A DNA stretch of 64,000 nucleotides from Pelodera strongyloides (lineage: Eukaryota; Nematoda; Chromadorea; Rhabditida; Rhabditidae), in contig JAANDG010000392.1 in assembly GCA_036852015.1 (NCBI GenBank), forward strand, positions 1 to 64,000, written 5' to 3'. The notes below the pieces were generated by a model. That model saw only the letters and a program-made list of their open reading frames with translations, searched no databases and was not told the DNA's origin. The position numbers and the translations under genes were made by a program. Shown here piece by piece: positions 20,127 to 32,000 of this stretch (position 1 is its first letter; each line of letters opens with the position of its first letter).

Positions 20127-22498
20127 TTATGCTAAATCCAGTAGTTGCTGTCTCGTTTTCTCGTCAACGCTCTTTTTGCGTGATGCGTTTAGCAGTCTGG
20201 AAATGTTTTTAAATCGAAATACCGGCCGGTTTTTGAAATACATCGTGAACAACTAAGTTCTTACGTATGCAGTATGCTGAGTGTGCCCGATGCGTTTCAA
20301 AAACTGACCAGTATTTCGCTTTAAGTTCATATAAATTGGCAACTTCTTTTTATAATAAATATTATAACTTGTTCTATTTTCCTTCCCTAAACACCTGTAA
20401 ACGCCAAACAACTCTTTATAATTCCTTACTCATCAAAAACTGCTTGTTTATTCAAGGTAATGTAATTCAGTACAGAGTATTCAAAGATTATGACTTGTAT
20501 ATCAGTTGTCCTAAGGATCCTAAGGGTCCTAAGGGTAGAGTTAAGAGGAAAAAAACTAGGGTTTTTATGGACCTGACCGTTAAAGCCTACCTTGAGGACT
20601 CCAAACTGTCAATCGCGACCTTCAATGCATCCGCAACGGTTTTCTCCAGGCGATCGAGTAGGTTAGATATCTGGAACTTACTTTTGAAATTGGGCGCTTA
20701 CTTTTTACGTGGCCTGAGCGTTTATTCAAGCATCCCTAAGTTGATACATTATTGATATACTTCTGAACTTTCCACCTCTTTGGTGTGTGCTGAAAAGCTG
20801 ATAAAATGTTCAAATGTTCAAAATGTTCAAATGAATCCCGCATATTCAAGAATCTCTTTTTTCAAGCGGGGCGTGCGAGCGCATTTTTTGCCGCGTGGAT
20901 CTTCCACGTAATATCGCAAAAACGGAGTACACGTCACTTTCACGCCGCTTGTACCATCTTTCTCATACATATGTTGAGGCTATATTCGCAGGCGTTGCAC
21001 CGTAGGCAAGTGGAGTGTTCTTGACCGACAGTAAAAAAATAAGATAATGTAATTAAATGGTAACCTGTTCCTTCTGGTGGCCAATCTTCATGTTCTTTTG
21101 ATTCCAAATTTGGAAATATTCATCGACGGCATTGGATAATTTATTCAAAAAGTTGGTGAATCGCTGCTTTTTCTTGTCCTCCAGTTTGTACAGATCGGTG
21201 AAGTGTTTCTTTAAAATGATCATAATTTAATTATTGAAAGTTCATTACTGCAAAAAAGTTAGAGTGTGAGTTTGCGCATGTGTGTATGTGAGTGAGGTAA
21301 TGGTAGTATTTATGTACGCATGCATGCATGCTATGAATGCGTGCATATACAATACATTACGTACCTGTGTGCATTGTATAAGCATGTGTTTATGAGGAAG
21401 TGTGTGTATGGTTCTGTGCATGTGTGTTAGTGCCGTGTCTTTTTGTGTTTTTGTGCGTGCGTGCGTCTGCGTATATTTTTGTGCGTATGTGTATGCGTGT
21501 GCAGCGTGTGCGTTGTGTGTGTGTGCGTGTGCACCTTTTGCACATCTCCTTCACATTGTCTACCTTTACTTCGCCGCCGATATTCCGCTCCTCTAACACC
21601 TTGAATGTGCCCTCTTTCTGCTGGTTGAATGACAGTTTTTCATCTGAATGAAAACGAGTGAACGTACGCGTTAATACCCTCATTGCTCTCAATAAATAAC
21701 TTGTTTCGGATTAAGGGATTAAAAGGAGTAAATCTGGGACTCTCGATCAGGGTCCCCGAAGGGTGCCCTGCATCCCGCACCGGTGACGGTGTCTTTATCA
21801 TAACTGGGCGGTCAGCATTTTTGCAACGCCATCCGCTCTGGTGCTCAGGCGCGCTGCGCGGTAATGCACAGCCGCGTCCGCGGGAAAAGATTGCAAAATT
21901 GCATTGAAAAATTCACGACAGAGAGAACCAAGATCTGCCCTCTTTCCGCTTTTCCATGTCAAAAAGCCATCTCTTTCCCGCGGACGCGGTTACCCATGTA
22001 CGCGGTTACCTGAGAACGTAGTGGTACAACCAACAGCGCCTGGGAATTGAGCTCACAACGTATGGGGTGAGCAGCGGCGCTAACCACTACACCACTGGCT
22101 GCTCTCTAATCACTCCATAGTTGTATTTTCACCTGTTTGAAATGCTGTGATCACCTCCAGATCCTCGTCACTCACAGAAGCAAAGTATTCCGGAAGAACG
22201 TATCGAAGAAACGACATCTATACAAATTTTATCAATAAACCTTTATAATAAAATGAAACGCATATTTCTTATTGGCGAGCTGCCTGCCAGTTAGACGCCA
22301 TTTGAGCGCCGCACCCTAGCCGTGAGATAGTTGGCCAATCTCATTGTCGGTTGTTTAAGTTTAAATGCCTATTATATCCCCATTTTACAGTAACACAGCT
22401 CTTCATTACAGTATTACCGTAACCCGAAACGCCTTACAGTATAATGTAGAATAACCCACCTCACTCTGATCCAAGTGCTGTTCCGCACCATTACTTTC
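20127..22498 (-). CDS. SXP/RAL-2 (DUF148)-like protein, six exons read, 5' end uncertain
   Basis: Exons on the minus strand: 22498-22460, 22217-22133, 21643-21564, 21208-21065, 20670-20591, 20196-20127; phases close and the frame ends TAA. From the ATG at 22217 it encodes 152 residues: MSFLRYVLPEYFASVSDEDL, then a KLSFNQQKEGTF segment, a long helical FTNFLNKLSNAVDEYFQIW segment and a basic C-terminus ending QQLLDLA. The layout (LPxF, VS-E-D, NExLTxxQQ-like, then FxxxLxxLxxAxxxLxxI) resembles nematode SXP/RAL-2 / DUF148 proteins, which are normally secreted. I see no signal peptide. Exon 22498-22460 is in frame, and a further candidate exon lies near 22675-22600 (phase 0), so the true start may be upstream. 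A MITE occupies the last intron. Confidence 0.5.
20208..20324. mobile_element. ACCGGCCGGT-type MITE, copy 2 (short)
   Basis: Begins TTTAAATCGAAATACCGGCC and ends CAGTATTTCGCTTTAAG. At about 117 bp it lacks most of the interior present in the 180-190 bp copies. It sits 11 bp upstream (minus strand) of the last exon of the SXP-like gene. Confidence 0.75.
21265..21535. repeat. GT-rich simple repeat
   Basis: Alternating purine-pyrimidine (TGTG, TGCG, ATGC) tract, including GCATGCATGCATGC near 21319, in the intron between two exons of the SXP-like gene. The 100-codon minus-strand ORF through it contains a real exon at its N-terminal side (21643-21564) and repeat translation after that. Confidence 0.8.
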
Positions 22499-22696
22499 CT
22501 TTATAAAAAACGAAATAATAGTTATGAAGAATAAGAAAGAACAAGATTTCATATTGGGTTCGATAAAAAAAGGTCAGAGCGAAAAGTAAAAAGAACCCCA
22601 TCTCCCATGAACAGCATCTGTTTCTTATTTGTGAAATTCCTTTTTTCCACATGTGTAGATGAGGGTTTCTCCTGCTTGAAAAGTTTAGTGAAAATT

Positions 22697-22825
22697 AAAG
22701 CGAAATGCTAGCTGGAAAATTTGCATATGATAAGCAAATCCTATGTATCCTATGCTAATTTTGATCGTACAAAATTAGCATAGGATACATAGGAAATTTT
22801 CCAAAGGGGCTAGCATTTCGCTGAA
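22697..22825. mobile_element. Short foldback MITE
   Basis: AAAGCGAAATGCTAGC at the left is the inverse of GCTAGCATTTCGCT at the right, and the centre is a near-perfect inverted repeat of CTATGTATCCTATGCTAATTTTG. The whole 129 bp can form one long hairpin. Confidence 0.8.
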
Positions 22826-23206
22826 GAACTCAACCCGTAAACTGAGGAACACTGAAGAACTCAACCCGTAAACGGGTGTTTTCTATCTGAAAAACAAAGT
22901 ATAACATAACATTTATTACGACAACAAATGTATCGCGCAAGTTTTGTCAATATAAGGCCATTATCAAAGAATAAATAAATAATAATACAAATAAGACATA
23001 CGAATAAGAGCGCTATAATAACTAAAACACCTGGTATAATTGTTGCAACAAATTTACAGGAATAAAGAAGGATTTCGCTCAATCATAAGTGAAGTTCTAT
23101 GTAAAAAGCAATATCTTTTCACCCAAAGACTTGTGGCCGCCTCCAGCAACATCATTGCCGCAAAGTGGAAGCGAATTTTTGAGCCTTTGGCAGGTTTAAT
23201 TTATGA

Positions 23207-23604
23207 AATACCAGCCGTTCGAAGAGCCCTACGGGCTCTTCTCCGACTGGAGGAATCGGCCTTCGGCCAATTGTTACCCTATTTAAAACATACATACGTC
23301 TACAAAGTCATTTATGATTGGGGAAACGTAGAATATGAGTCTAGATAGCCATTCGACTAATGGTTATGGTACCATGCAAATTTGCCATTGAAGGGCTCTA
23401 TGTAGAGCAGATTGTTACTCTTGTGTTAAGCTAGCATAGCTCAACCGGTAGAGTGTTGGACTGTGAATCGAGAGGTTGTGCGCTTCTGTTGGTTCGAATC
23501 TCGCCAGCGACAAAGATTTTGTATTTTCTTTATGAAGGGATTTCGTTGTGCACATAAAAACAAACCCGTGACAAACTCTTCTCCTTTATATAATAAGATG
23601 ATTC
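23207..23604 (+). mobile_element. tRNA-derived SINE-like composite, copy 2
   Basis: Same order of modules as copy 1 at 7079-7527: the hairpin AAGAGCCCTACGGGCTCTTC, CGGCCTTCGGCC, GCCATTGAAGGGCTCTATGT, the tRNA-like segment, then the tail AACAAACCCGTGACAAACTC ending TTATATAATAAGAT. The linker between the hairpin module and the tRNA head differs between copies in sequence, and this copy lacks the TTCCGATCGAAGAATT segment after the tRNA part. Confidence 0.65.
23430..23510 (+). tRNA. tRNA-His(GTG)-like sequence in SINE-like copy 2
   Basis: Nearly identical to 7338-7419 with the same D arm, CTGTGAA anticodon loop and TTCGAAT T loop. Its T stem is weaker (GTTGG against CTCGC) and the acceptor stem pairs poorly. 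Regarded as repeat-borne and not a working tRNA gene. Confidence 0.35.
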
Positions 23605-24196
23605 TGTAAAATAAAACTTGTCGCATAATAAACACGGCAGCGATTTTGCCTCAGTAACTAATCACCACTCGGTTTTTACTCTGTGAACTAGCATGCACCC
23701 ATGGATGCCATACTGTTGGATTTCAAATTGCACCCAAACCTATGTGTTTTAAAGATTGCATTTTCATATAAATCCTATGTAAGCTGTGTTCCATGCGGCG
23801 CATTTCCGACGCAGATTGAAATCAATTTGTCTGTTTCCCAGCATGTTTTTTTTTCAAAAAACACGTGTTATACCGCTTAAATCAGAGCACATTTGCACCT
23901 ACCTGTTCTGTATGTTTTTTATTGCCACTTCTTTCAAGTGGACAAGAAAGCAGAAAACACACGTATTCGTTGACGATCTGTACGTGATAGAAACTTAGAA
24001 ACCAAGGACTTGCCACTTGCTTTGCATTTCGAGCAGTTTGTGGGGGACATTTATATTCATTGTTTCTTTTTTCATAGGTTCGTTGAACTGCTAATAAAAC
24101 ATTGAAACCAAATTCGCTCAAATTGTAAAACATTCGCTTGTCTGTTTGTCGAAATAGAATTTTTACTTTTTGCCGAAGACAACACTTTCTCCGATG

Positions 24197-24209
24197 CTCT
24201 TCTCTCTCT

Positions 24210-24258
<49 letters not shown>

Positions 24259-24282
24259 TCCCTCTCTCTCGCCCCTCTCCCT
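24197..24282. repeat. CT microsatellite
   Basis: Almost pure (CT)n with CCCT interruptions, about 85 bp. The Arg/Glu-rich minus-strand ORF across it is repeat read-through. Confidence 0.9.
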
Positions 24283-25167
24283 TAATCGTCATCTAACTAT
24301 TCCTTTCATTTTCTCTACCCCTTCCTCTATCTGACTTATATCCAGTTTTCTTTCCTTCTTCATCCCCTCTACGTCACAGATTCTCTCAAATCTCGGTTTT
24401 CCTGCGCGCGCAGACCTGTTCCTGAGCCAGCGCGCCCCGCGTTCAGGGAAGAACAGAGCGCGGTCCCGCGCCCGCACCCCACCACCTCTTTTCGACCCGT
24501 TAGAGGTTAGAAGATCCTGAACCTGCACGCAGCGCTTTGCGAGCATTCCCTGGTATAAAGACCGCGAAAATTGATTTATGCGGGTTTAAACTATTTTCAC
24601 CACTTATTACTTATTAAATATGCGTACCTATTCTACTTTTTTTTCGTTTTCTTTTAATAAATCTTTCTGGGTTCACTTTGGGTTTCTAGCGTCGGTTTAA
24701 AGAAATCCGTAGCTAGATTGATCTTGATTCTATGTGGGCGCTCCCATAGTGGCTAATTGTCAATTGATGTGCATAATATATCGCATTTTCATTATTGAAC
24801 CTTCCAATTTCTAATATAATTGTTTGAACTCTCTACGTTGTTATATCTATTGTGCTTGCAATTTTTTCTATGAGTTTCACTGAATAATATTGCTGTATTA
24901 ACTGTGCGTGTACATTTTTGTGTGCGTAATAAATATTATTATTATTATTATATTATATTATTATGTATGGGTAATTTATACCGTATATATGGTTTCAGCT
25001 GGTTTTTGTTTTGGGTTTAGGTATCCGTTTCTTTGGGTTTTTAAGTGTTTGTTCGCCAATTAACCGGTTGATCTAACCGGGTCAGTTACAGAAAACCGAC
25101 ACACCCGAATCTTATAAATTACACCCTATCCTATCCCTCGCATACTAGAAAGTTAATCGTCCTTTTG

Positions 25168-25350
25168 TTTAAAGCGAAATACCGGCCGGTTTTTGAAACA
25201 CATCGAGTACTCCAGCATTCTTATGCAGGCTATGCAAATGACAATAAATTAGAACAAAAAATCGAGCTAAATTCGAGCAAATTAGCATAAATACGTAAGA
25301 AATCTGTTGTCCACGATCCGTTTCAATAACCGGCCGGTATCTCGCTTTAA
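25168..25350. mobile_element. ACCGGCCGGT-type MITE, copy 3
   Basis: Full-length copy: TTTAAAGCGAAATACCGGCC at the left and CCGGCCGGTATCTCGCTTTA at the right, with interior AACAAAAAATCGAGCTAAAT shared with copies 4-6. Lies about 350 bp upstream of the elongase start codon. Confidence 0.85.
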
Positions 25351-25704
25351 TATTGTTTTTGATAACTTTCGTGTATATTACTATGTTTAAAACAACACGT
25401 TTAAAAATCATCCATAAATTCCTGATTAAAAATATTCAGCTATTGATTTTTTCTCATAATCTGCGTTACTGTAGTTGTAGTCGTTACACATGGTTGTGAT
25501 ACGATAATACATCATAAGTTTTTCAATGTGTAACCTCATTCGAAATTTTTGCTCTGAACAATTTTATCATGTATTTTCTTTCATGCGATTCGAAATGATA
25601 TATTTTTTGCATTGTAAAAATAATTATCGAAATCAAATTGTTTAATTTTTCATCGGTCTAAAATATTTTTGAACACATTTTTTCCTAAAAAAAAAGGATT
25701 CCAG

Positions 25705-25987
25705 ATGGCTGTTCTCAAACAGGCCGCGCAGTTTTGGCACGACTTGAACGACTTTGATATGTATAGAAATGGGAGTGGTGACCACGGTCTCCATGAGAAC
25801 TATCGATACAAGTAAGTACTGGTGCTGCGCTGTTGCGGCATAGAAATGGCTCCTCTGTCCTCTGTTGTGAGTAATTCGTTCGCGAGGAAAATTACGTTTA
25901 TGCATTATTCTCTTCTTGTGAATCAAAGAACGCTGAGGGGAGTGCAAGAGAGCGAAGAATATAGCGAGAATAAAAGCGAGAGAAAGG

Positions 25988-26021
<34 letters not shown>

Positions 26022-29000
26022 AAGAGAGACAGAAAGAGAGAGAGAGGTGATGGACATAAGCATATCAGTCAATGTTGGCTTCTATGTCGAGAATAAATTC
26101 AGATACGCTCTCTCCTTTGAAAAAGTGGATTATCCGAAGGAGTTTACATTGTTTCTGCAAAGGAATTGGGTACATACACTGACAATATCGGTAATGTATT
26201 TATTGAAAACTTTTGTGGGCTTTTAGTAGTTTTTTTTCTGTCTATGAATGACAATAACGAACTTTCGTAGTTTTTTTTCTGTATGCAATAACAATAACGA
26301 CATGTTACCTTGCAAATGACAATTAAAAGTTTTGGGATGACTAACTGATGGGAGACTGTGGTTTAGGCTTGTTAGGATGGGTTCAGATTTAGTCTCACCA
26401 GAAAGACGCACGTGCCTTCGAAATGAATGTCTTATAAGAACTTCCGCAAACAAACTAAACATTATAAATAATATGAACTTTCAGGTGGCCTACTTTGCCG
26501 CGATCAAGTTTCTACAGTCATGGATGGCGTCACGAACGGCTTTCGTCTTAAAATATCCACTGTTTTTGTGGAACTTCGCGCTCGCAATTTTCAGTATCGC
26601 TGGATTTCTGAGAATGTCGGAGGTAAGGAATCTTCTTCCTTGTTCTTATGGTGCCTTTTCATATCGTGGCCCATTCTATACACCGCGCCGCATAAGCGCC
26701 CGACCGCAAATCCGCACAGATACCGCATGCGATGAAGCACCGCACGAAAGCCGTGTGGGCACCGCACGAAGTATACGGACGCCGCATAGACACCACACCA
26801 GTGTCAGAAATGGTACTTTCGTATAAACTGCAGAAACAAATTAACAACGAAAATAACGGTGCTACGGTCGAAAATAACGAAAAGCAAATCAACAAAGCAG
26901 CAAAGTCCTGATTCTATTTAGGCTTTTGCACACGTAAGCTTTTGCACATGCAACCGTTATTTTGCTTGCAAACTACGTAGTCCATGTTATAAAGTCTGAA
27001 TAAGGCGTGCGGTGTCTGTGCGCCGTGCTTTGTCCAAATACTCGAGATGTGCATGCGGTGCAAGGTTGTGAGGTGCGCACGCGGTCTCCACGCGCTCCTA
27101 AAGTTGTGCGTTGAACAAATTCACCCCTGCAGTACTTCTAAACTGATGCAAAATTCAATGCCAATGTCATGCCAATAAAAACGATATCATACCCGACCTC
27201 ATGGTCGCTTTGAAATAAAGAAACGAAAGAATAGCATTTCTGCCCAAACATATAATAGTTACCAATGCTTCCATAAAAAATACGAATGCAGACAACAGCA
27301 CAAGCACCCCGGTGAACATAATTTTCCCAACCGTAGTACTTCCACAAACACACTACAATAAAACAATGCTTCTGAAGTGATCACTTGCGACTCATCGTCT
27401 GACAGAGGCCATATTCCCCACTCCTATTCCCTCGGGAAAATAGACCCTGGGGACAGAAAATATCATTCGGAGAATTCCCCATGGGGAATGCGAATATGGC
27501 ATCAGGAGTTCATATTTCCCGACCAACACTCAAAATACTTTCCCACAAAGCGGATTCATACTTATCAGCCAATAGACGACATTTTAAACACCCACAGGAG
27601 CATAACCCCGGTGAGCCAATCGAAACATATATGTTCCCCAAAAGCAAGATTTCAACCCCAGCACAACGGCAACCACGTCAAATTAGAATAACTCAAATTT
27701 GTATCCCCCACAAACGCACATGCATAAGCTCATCCAAATATGGTCTCGGAACAAGGAGCTCCTCACGGACGCACAGGCTCCAACAACAAAACCACTAAAA
27801 CCCTGCCCTTTTCCCCTACCCCACACATTTTTTATTTTCTTGTCAGGGAAGGGTGCATACAACGAAAATCTTGAAAAATCAAAACGACAATAACAAAAAA
27901 AAGTTGAAGTCGAATCATTTCAAAATTGAACGCCTCCGCACACGGCGAGATCTAAAGTAGAAGAAATGAGCAAAACCGAAAAGTGACTTCTGTAATGTGC
28001 TACTGATAATATTCTCTAATTATCAGAATACCGAAAGTGAGATATAGAGAAGTGAGATTTGTTAATTTTCGATAATAATTACGCCTTTTTGAATATAATA
28101 TTTTTTATTGATACGACATGGCTGACCTTTCGCTGGCGTGCGGTCATTTAAGTCAAAAAGCACGCGTGCAGTCCTCCATGCGGCACGCGTGCTTTTTTTG
28201 GTAGCGGACGGTCTAGTCACGCGTGCCGCATTTTCGCACTAACCGTGCATCTTGCACTTCTGGGAAAATGCACGCTTTCATTTTTTTACGTTTTTTCTAC
28301 GAATTGCTGTTTTCTTACATTTCTTTCGTTTGCTGGTTTAATTTGCTTATTTATTGTTGTACTAATGCTTTGTGAAGCAGGTACGACGAATATAAAGTGC
28401 CAGCGAGCAGCAATGGTCACAACAACGGAAAATGGACGTGGAAGATGAATGTTAAGCAGTAAGTGTGTTTTATTTACAGTTTACGTAGCTGATAAATGGT
28501 TTTCTTGGTGAGTTTAACTAATATTGCCCATGGATTTCAGGCATTGAGGTATACACACTTTCAAATACATTTCAATTATGAACGTCGACTCTTTAATTTG
28601 AACTACACTGCCGGTTTTTTTAGGCTGTGAAACGCCTCGGAACAGTCGGAACGTAACCGCCTGACCCATTTATGAGAATTAGTGGATGTTCGTTATGCGT
28701 AAGTTGTTTTCTTGTTGTGCTTATGCAAAATTTGGTCGAATGTCACCGATCTTATTGATAATTGTCATATGGATGTCGTATGACAGCCTGCTCATTTCTG
28801 TTCACGTTAGTTAACAATCAAGCACCGAAGTAACGTGCCTTTCTGGACAAAAATCATTTTTTGTTTTTCTTTTCAGAACTTCGACTAGATCCACTCCGAA
28901 CTCCGATGCAACTACTTTCCTCGTTCAAACCAGGTACTTATTTTTATTTATTTTCTTTAACTTTAGTTGTGTTCAATAGCGCCTTAATTGATGCGAAAAG

Positions 29001-32000
29001 GTTTCGGTTATCACACATTGTTAAATCGCTGAAGATATGTACAGATGTATAACCTTGATAAAAATAAGACTGATTATCTATGTACAGCAGAGATACTGAG
29101 TTGTGCTGTCTAATTTGATGTAGATCTCGCTCTGTAATATTGAGTTTTGCTTGATAAATTTATATTCAGTTCGCTTATTGTAGGTCGACCGTGTTCATCC
29201 ACTCTTCAACGGAAACAAAACGAAAGATGTTCTGCACATAAACAAACATAAGCTTGGTTAGAAGCTGGACCGCTCGACCTTTATCCAGTGAATCACTATG
29301 AATTATCGAGGGATATATGGGTGAGAATATATGTTTTATTCTTTGGTCTGTTAAAAACATGCACAATTCTTCCAACATTGTATACGTATATACGTTGCAC
29401 AGTATATAGTATATCATAATATCATTAGCCATATTGTGAAACTAATCTTGGGAGTAGCATGATCATTACTATATTTTATTTTCGAAACAAAAACTTTCTT
29501 CTGCATATGTGGTATTGTGCTTTCACAATCACCTGTATCCTATAGTGAATTAAAATTAATTCGCATGAATTTTTATGTTCCAGGATTGAATTGAACTGTA
29601 CATGTTATTTTTCAGCTGTGGGGCGACCGCGATGATTTTCGGACAATATTACAAGTAATTCACAACCAGCAGAAAGGAAATCGTCGTAATATGACTAAAT
29701 GCCTATGCCTAGCCTAATTTATTTCAAATCACGTGTTTTTTGTCCTTCTTTGCTTTAGTAGCTTAGCAATATGTGCCTTATTGTTTTGTGTTCTGGGCCT
29801 AGGAGTAGCTCTCTTCCGAACCGATGAGTAGATTGCTTCACAGTTAACACTGTTTGTTTGCCCCTATATTGACTTTATAAGTGTTCCCGAATAAATATAT
29901 TGATGAATTATTGTTTTATTGACGTGGCTTGCATTGTTTTATTTTTGTAATATTGTTCTTTTTATGTGTAGGGAGGAAGGAGGTTCCTGCGCGAAATATT
30001 CAGTTTCTGCACGTTTACGGCACTGTGCATAAACAGCTGCCGCACGCGTGACCGGGACGGTCCTGGTCACGCATGCAGTCCGTCGGACTGCATGCCAGCG
30101 GATTGGATGCCGCACGCGTGCTTCATAAATGACCGCACGCCAGCGAAGCGTGACCTGAGAATATATAGCCTGAGGCTGAAATATTCACAATGTTGTAAAT
30201 TAAATTAAATTAGCTTTGCTCCTCGTGATAGAAGCCTGCTCAGAAGCTAAGCTACCTCACATTTATAGAAAGACTGACGCACTGTAGCCGTAGTTAACCT
30301 GTACGCCAAAGGTACGCCCAACGTGTTACAAGTGGGAAATAGCGTGATATGGCTAGAGGTGTAGAGAATGTTGTGATAGACAGAGGGCAAGTCTCCGTTA
30401 ATGAATCCCGAGTATTTTCCGAGAAACTAGGCCTTTCCGAGGATTTTCCGCCTATTTCCCGAGTATTCTCCGAGAAGATTCTCGGAAAAAGCTCGGAAAC
30501 TTTGAGGTTCTCGGGCCGAGCTCGGGAAATCGGCGGGCCGAGCTCGGGATTTGCACAAGGTCAAACAGAAGTGTTTTTTTTTAAGTGTCAAACAGAAGAA
30601 TTGATTTTTACAACCCTGTTATGACTTAAATTTGGTTATCATAAGTGTTTATGTAGTCCCGTAGAAGTTTTTTCGAGGCATTCCTTTGCATGATCCTGAA
30701 CCTTGCGTATTTATTTAGTCCTATATTTGTTTTTGCCTTCTAAAATAGTATTAAAATAGACATAGAGCATTCATCAGCGCATCTTTCCTATTTTGCCGTT
30801 GTTTGCTTTTTTGTTGTTGTTGTTTTGTTCATATTAAAATAAACATTACTATTTGCTTTTGTGTTATTATTCGTTATTATTATTATTTTTTTGTATAGGG
30901 GGCGGTTTTTTGCCGCGGTGCGGCGTGCGGTGGGAGGTGTATCGTTGTCTGCGCCCTCCGCGACGAGAGAGTGTTTCCGAGTATTTTCCGCCAATTCTCC
31001 GAGCTCGGCCCGCGTAAAAACCTAGTAGGAAAATACTAAAAAACTTGCTGGTTTTTCCGCGGGCCGAGCTCGGAGAATTGGCGGAAAATACTCGGAAACA
31101 AAGATCATAGTAAAAGGGCCATGCTTCTTCTAGCGTCTCCAGCCCTATAGCGCTATTTGCCACTTGTGACACTGTTTGGCGTTTCGCGTACCGTTTCGGC
31201 TGCGATACACCAGTTGTTTTATAAATGTGAGGTAACTTAGCTTCCGAGCATGCTCCTGCCTCGAGGAGCAAGGGCAATTTACTGTAATTTACAGCATTGT
31301 GAATTTTTTATGGTATAGTCAATGGTATGGTATGGTATGGTTTATGAATTTTCTATGGTATCAATAAAAATATTCGAAAAGGCGCAATTCCTTGTGACCA
31401 TTTCCCTTTAAATGTTCCACTCACCTACGTACCATTCGAACCACGAGTTGCAAAGCTGTAGACGTTCGCAGAGATCACGTGTGCAGTCGGCTGACGTCGG
31501 TTGATGCGATATCATGGAATAACATACAATAAGATACAATAAGACACTTGAAATAAAGTAAACAATACCAAGATCTGACATACACCTTGGCTAAGGCTCC
31601 GTATGTACGCCGCAGTCTACGAGAATAATAATAATTATATAATTTATCATAATTAAAAGAGCGCAACACCGTGATAATTGGAAATAATTTCAAACAACAA
31701 TCCATAGGTATGTAGTTTCACAGTAGATTAGCAACATAAATTGGTCCACACTAGTACTCGCACACTGCGGTACTCGTGTACTGCGGTACTCGCGTACTGC
31801 GGTACTCGCGTACTGCGGTACTCGCGCACTGCGGTACTCGCGCAATGCGGTACTCGCACAATGCGGTACTCGCGCAATGCGGTACTCGCGCAATGCGGTA
31901 CTCGCGCAATGCGTTACTCACGCACTACGGTACTCGCGCACCACGGTACTCACACACTACGGTACTCGCGCACCGCGGTACTCGCGCACTACGGTACTCA

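Larger units (their letters stand above)
22826..25167. other. Gene-poor region holding repeats
   Basis: Holds the second SINE-like composite (23207-23604) and a CT microsatellite. The minus-strand ORF at 23082-22861 has a hydrophobic stretch (about residues 12-40) that could in principle be a signal or anchor segment for the SXP-like gene, but I could not connect it. A GC-rich patch (24400-24540) gives an Arg-rich minus-strand ORF with no splice support. I see no convincing gene. Confidence 0.4.

Noticed and set aside
24289..24546. GC-rich, Arg-rich minus-strand ORF beside the CT microsatellite
   Set aside because: Biased composition next to a simple repeat, no splice signals and no recognisable motif.
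26640..27120. GC-rich CGCACCGCA-type words on either side of 26650-27110 as ends of another TIR element
   Set aside because: The words are similar but I could not align the two sides as inverted ends with confidence.
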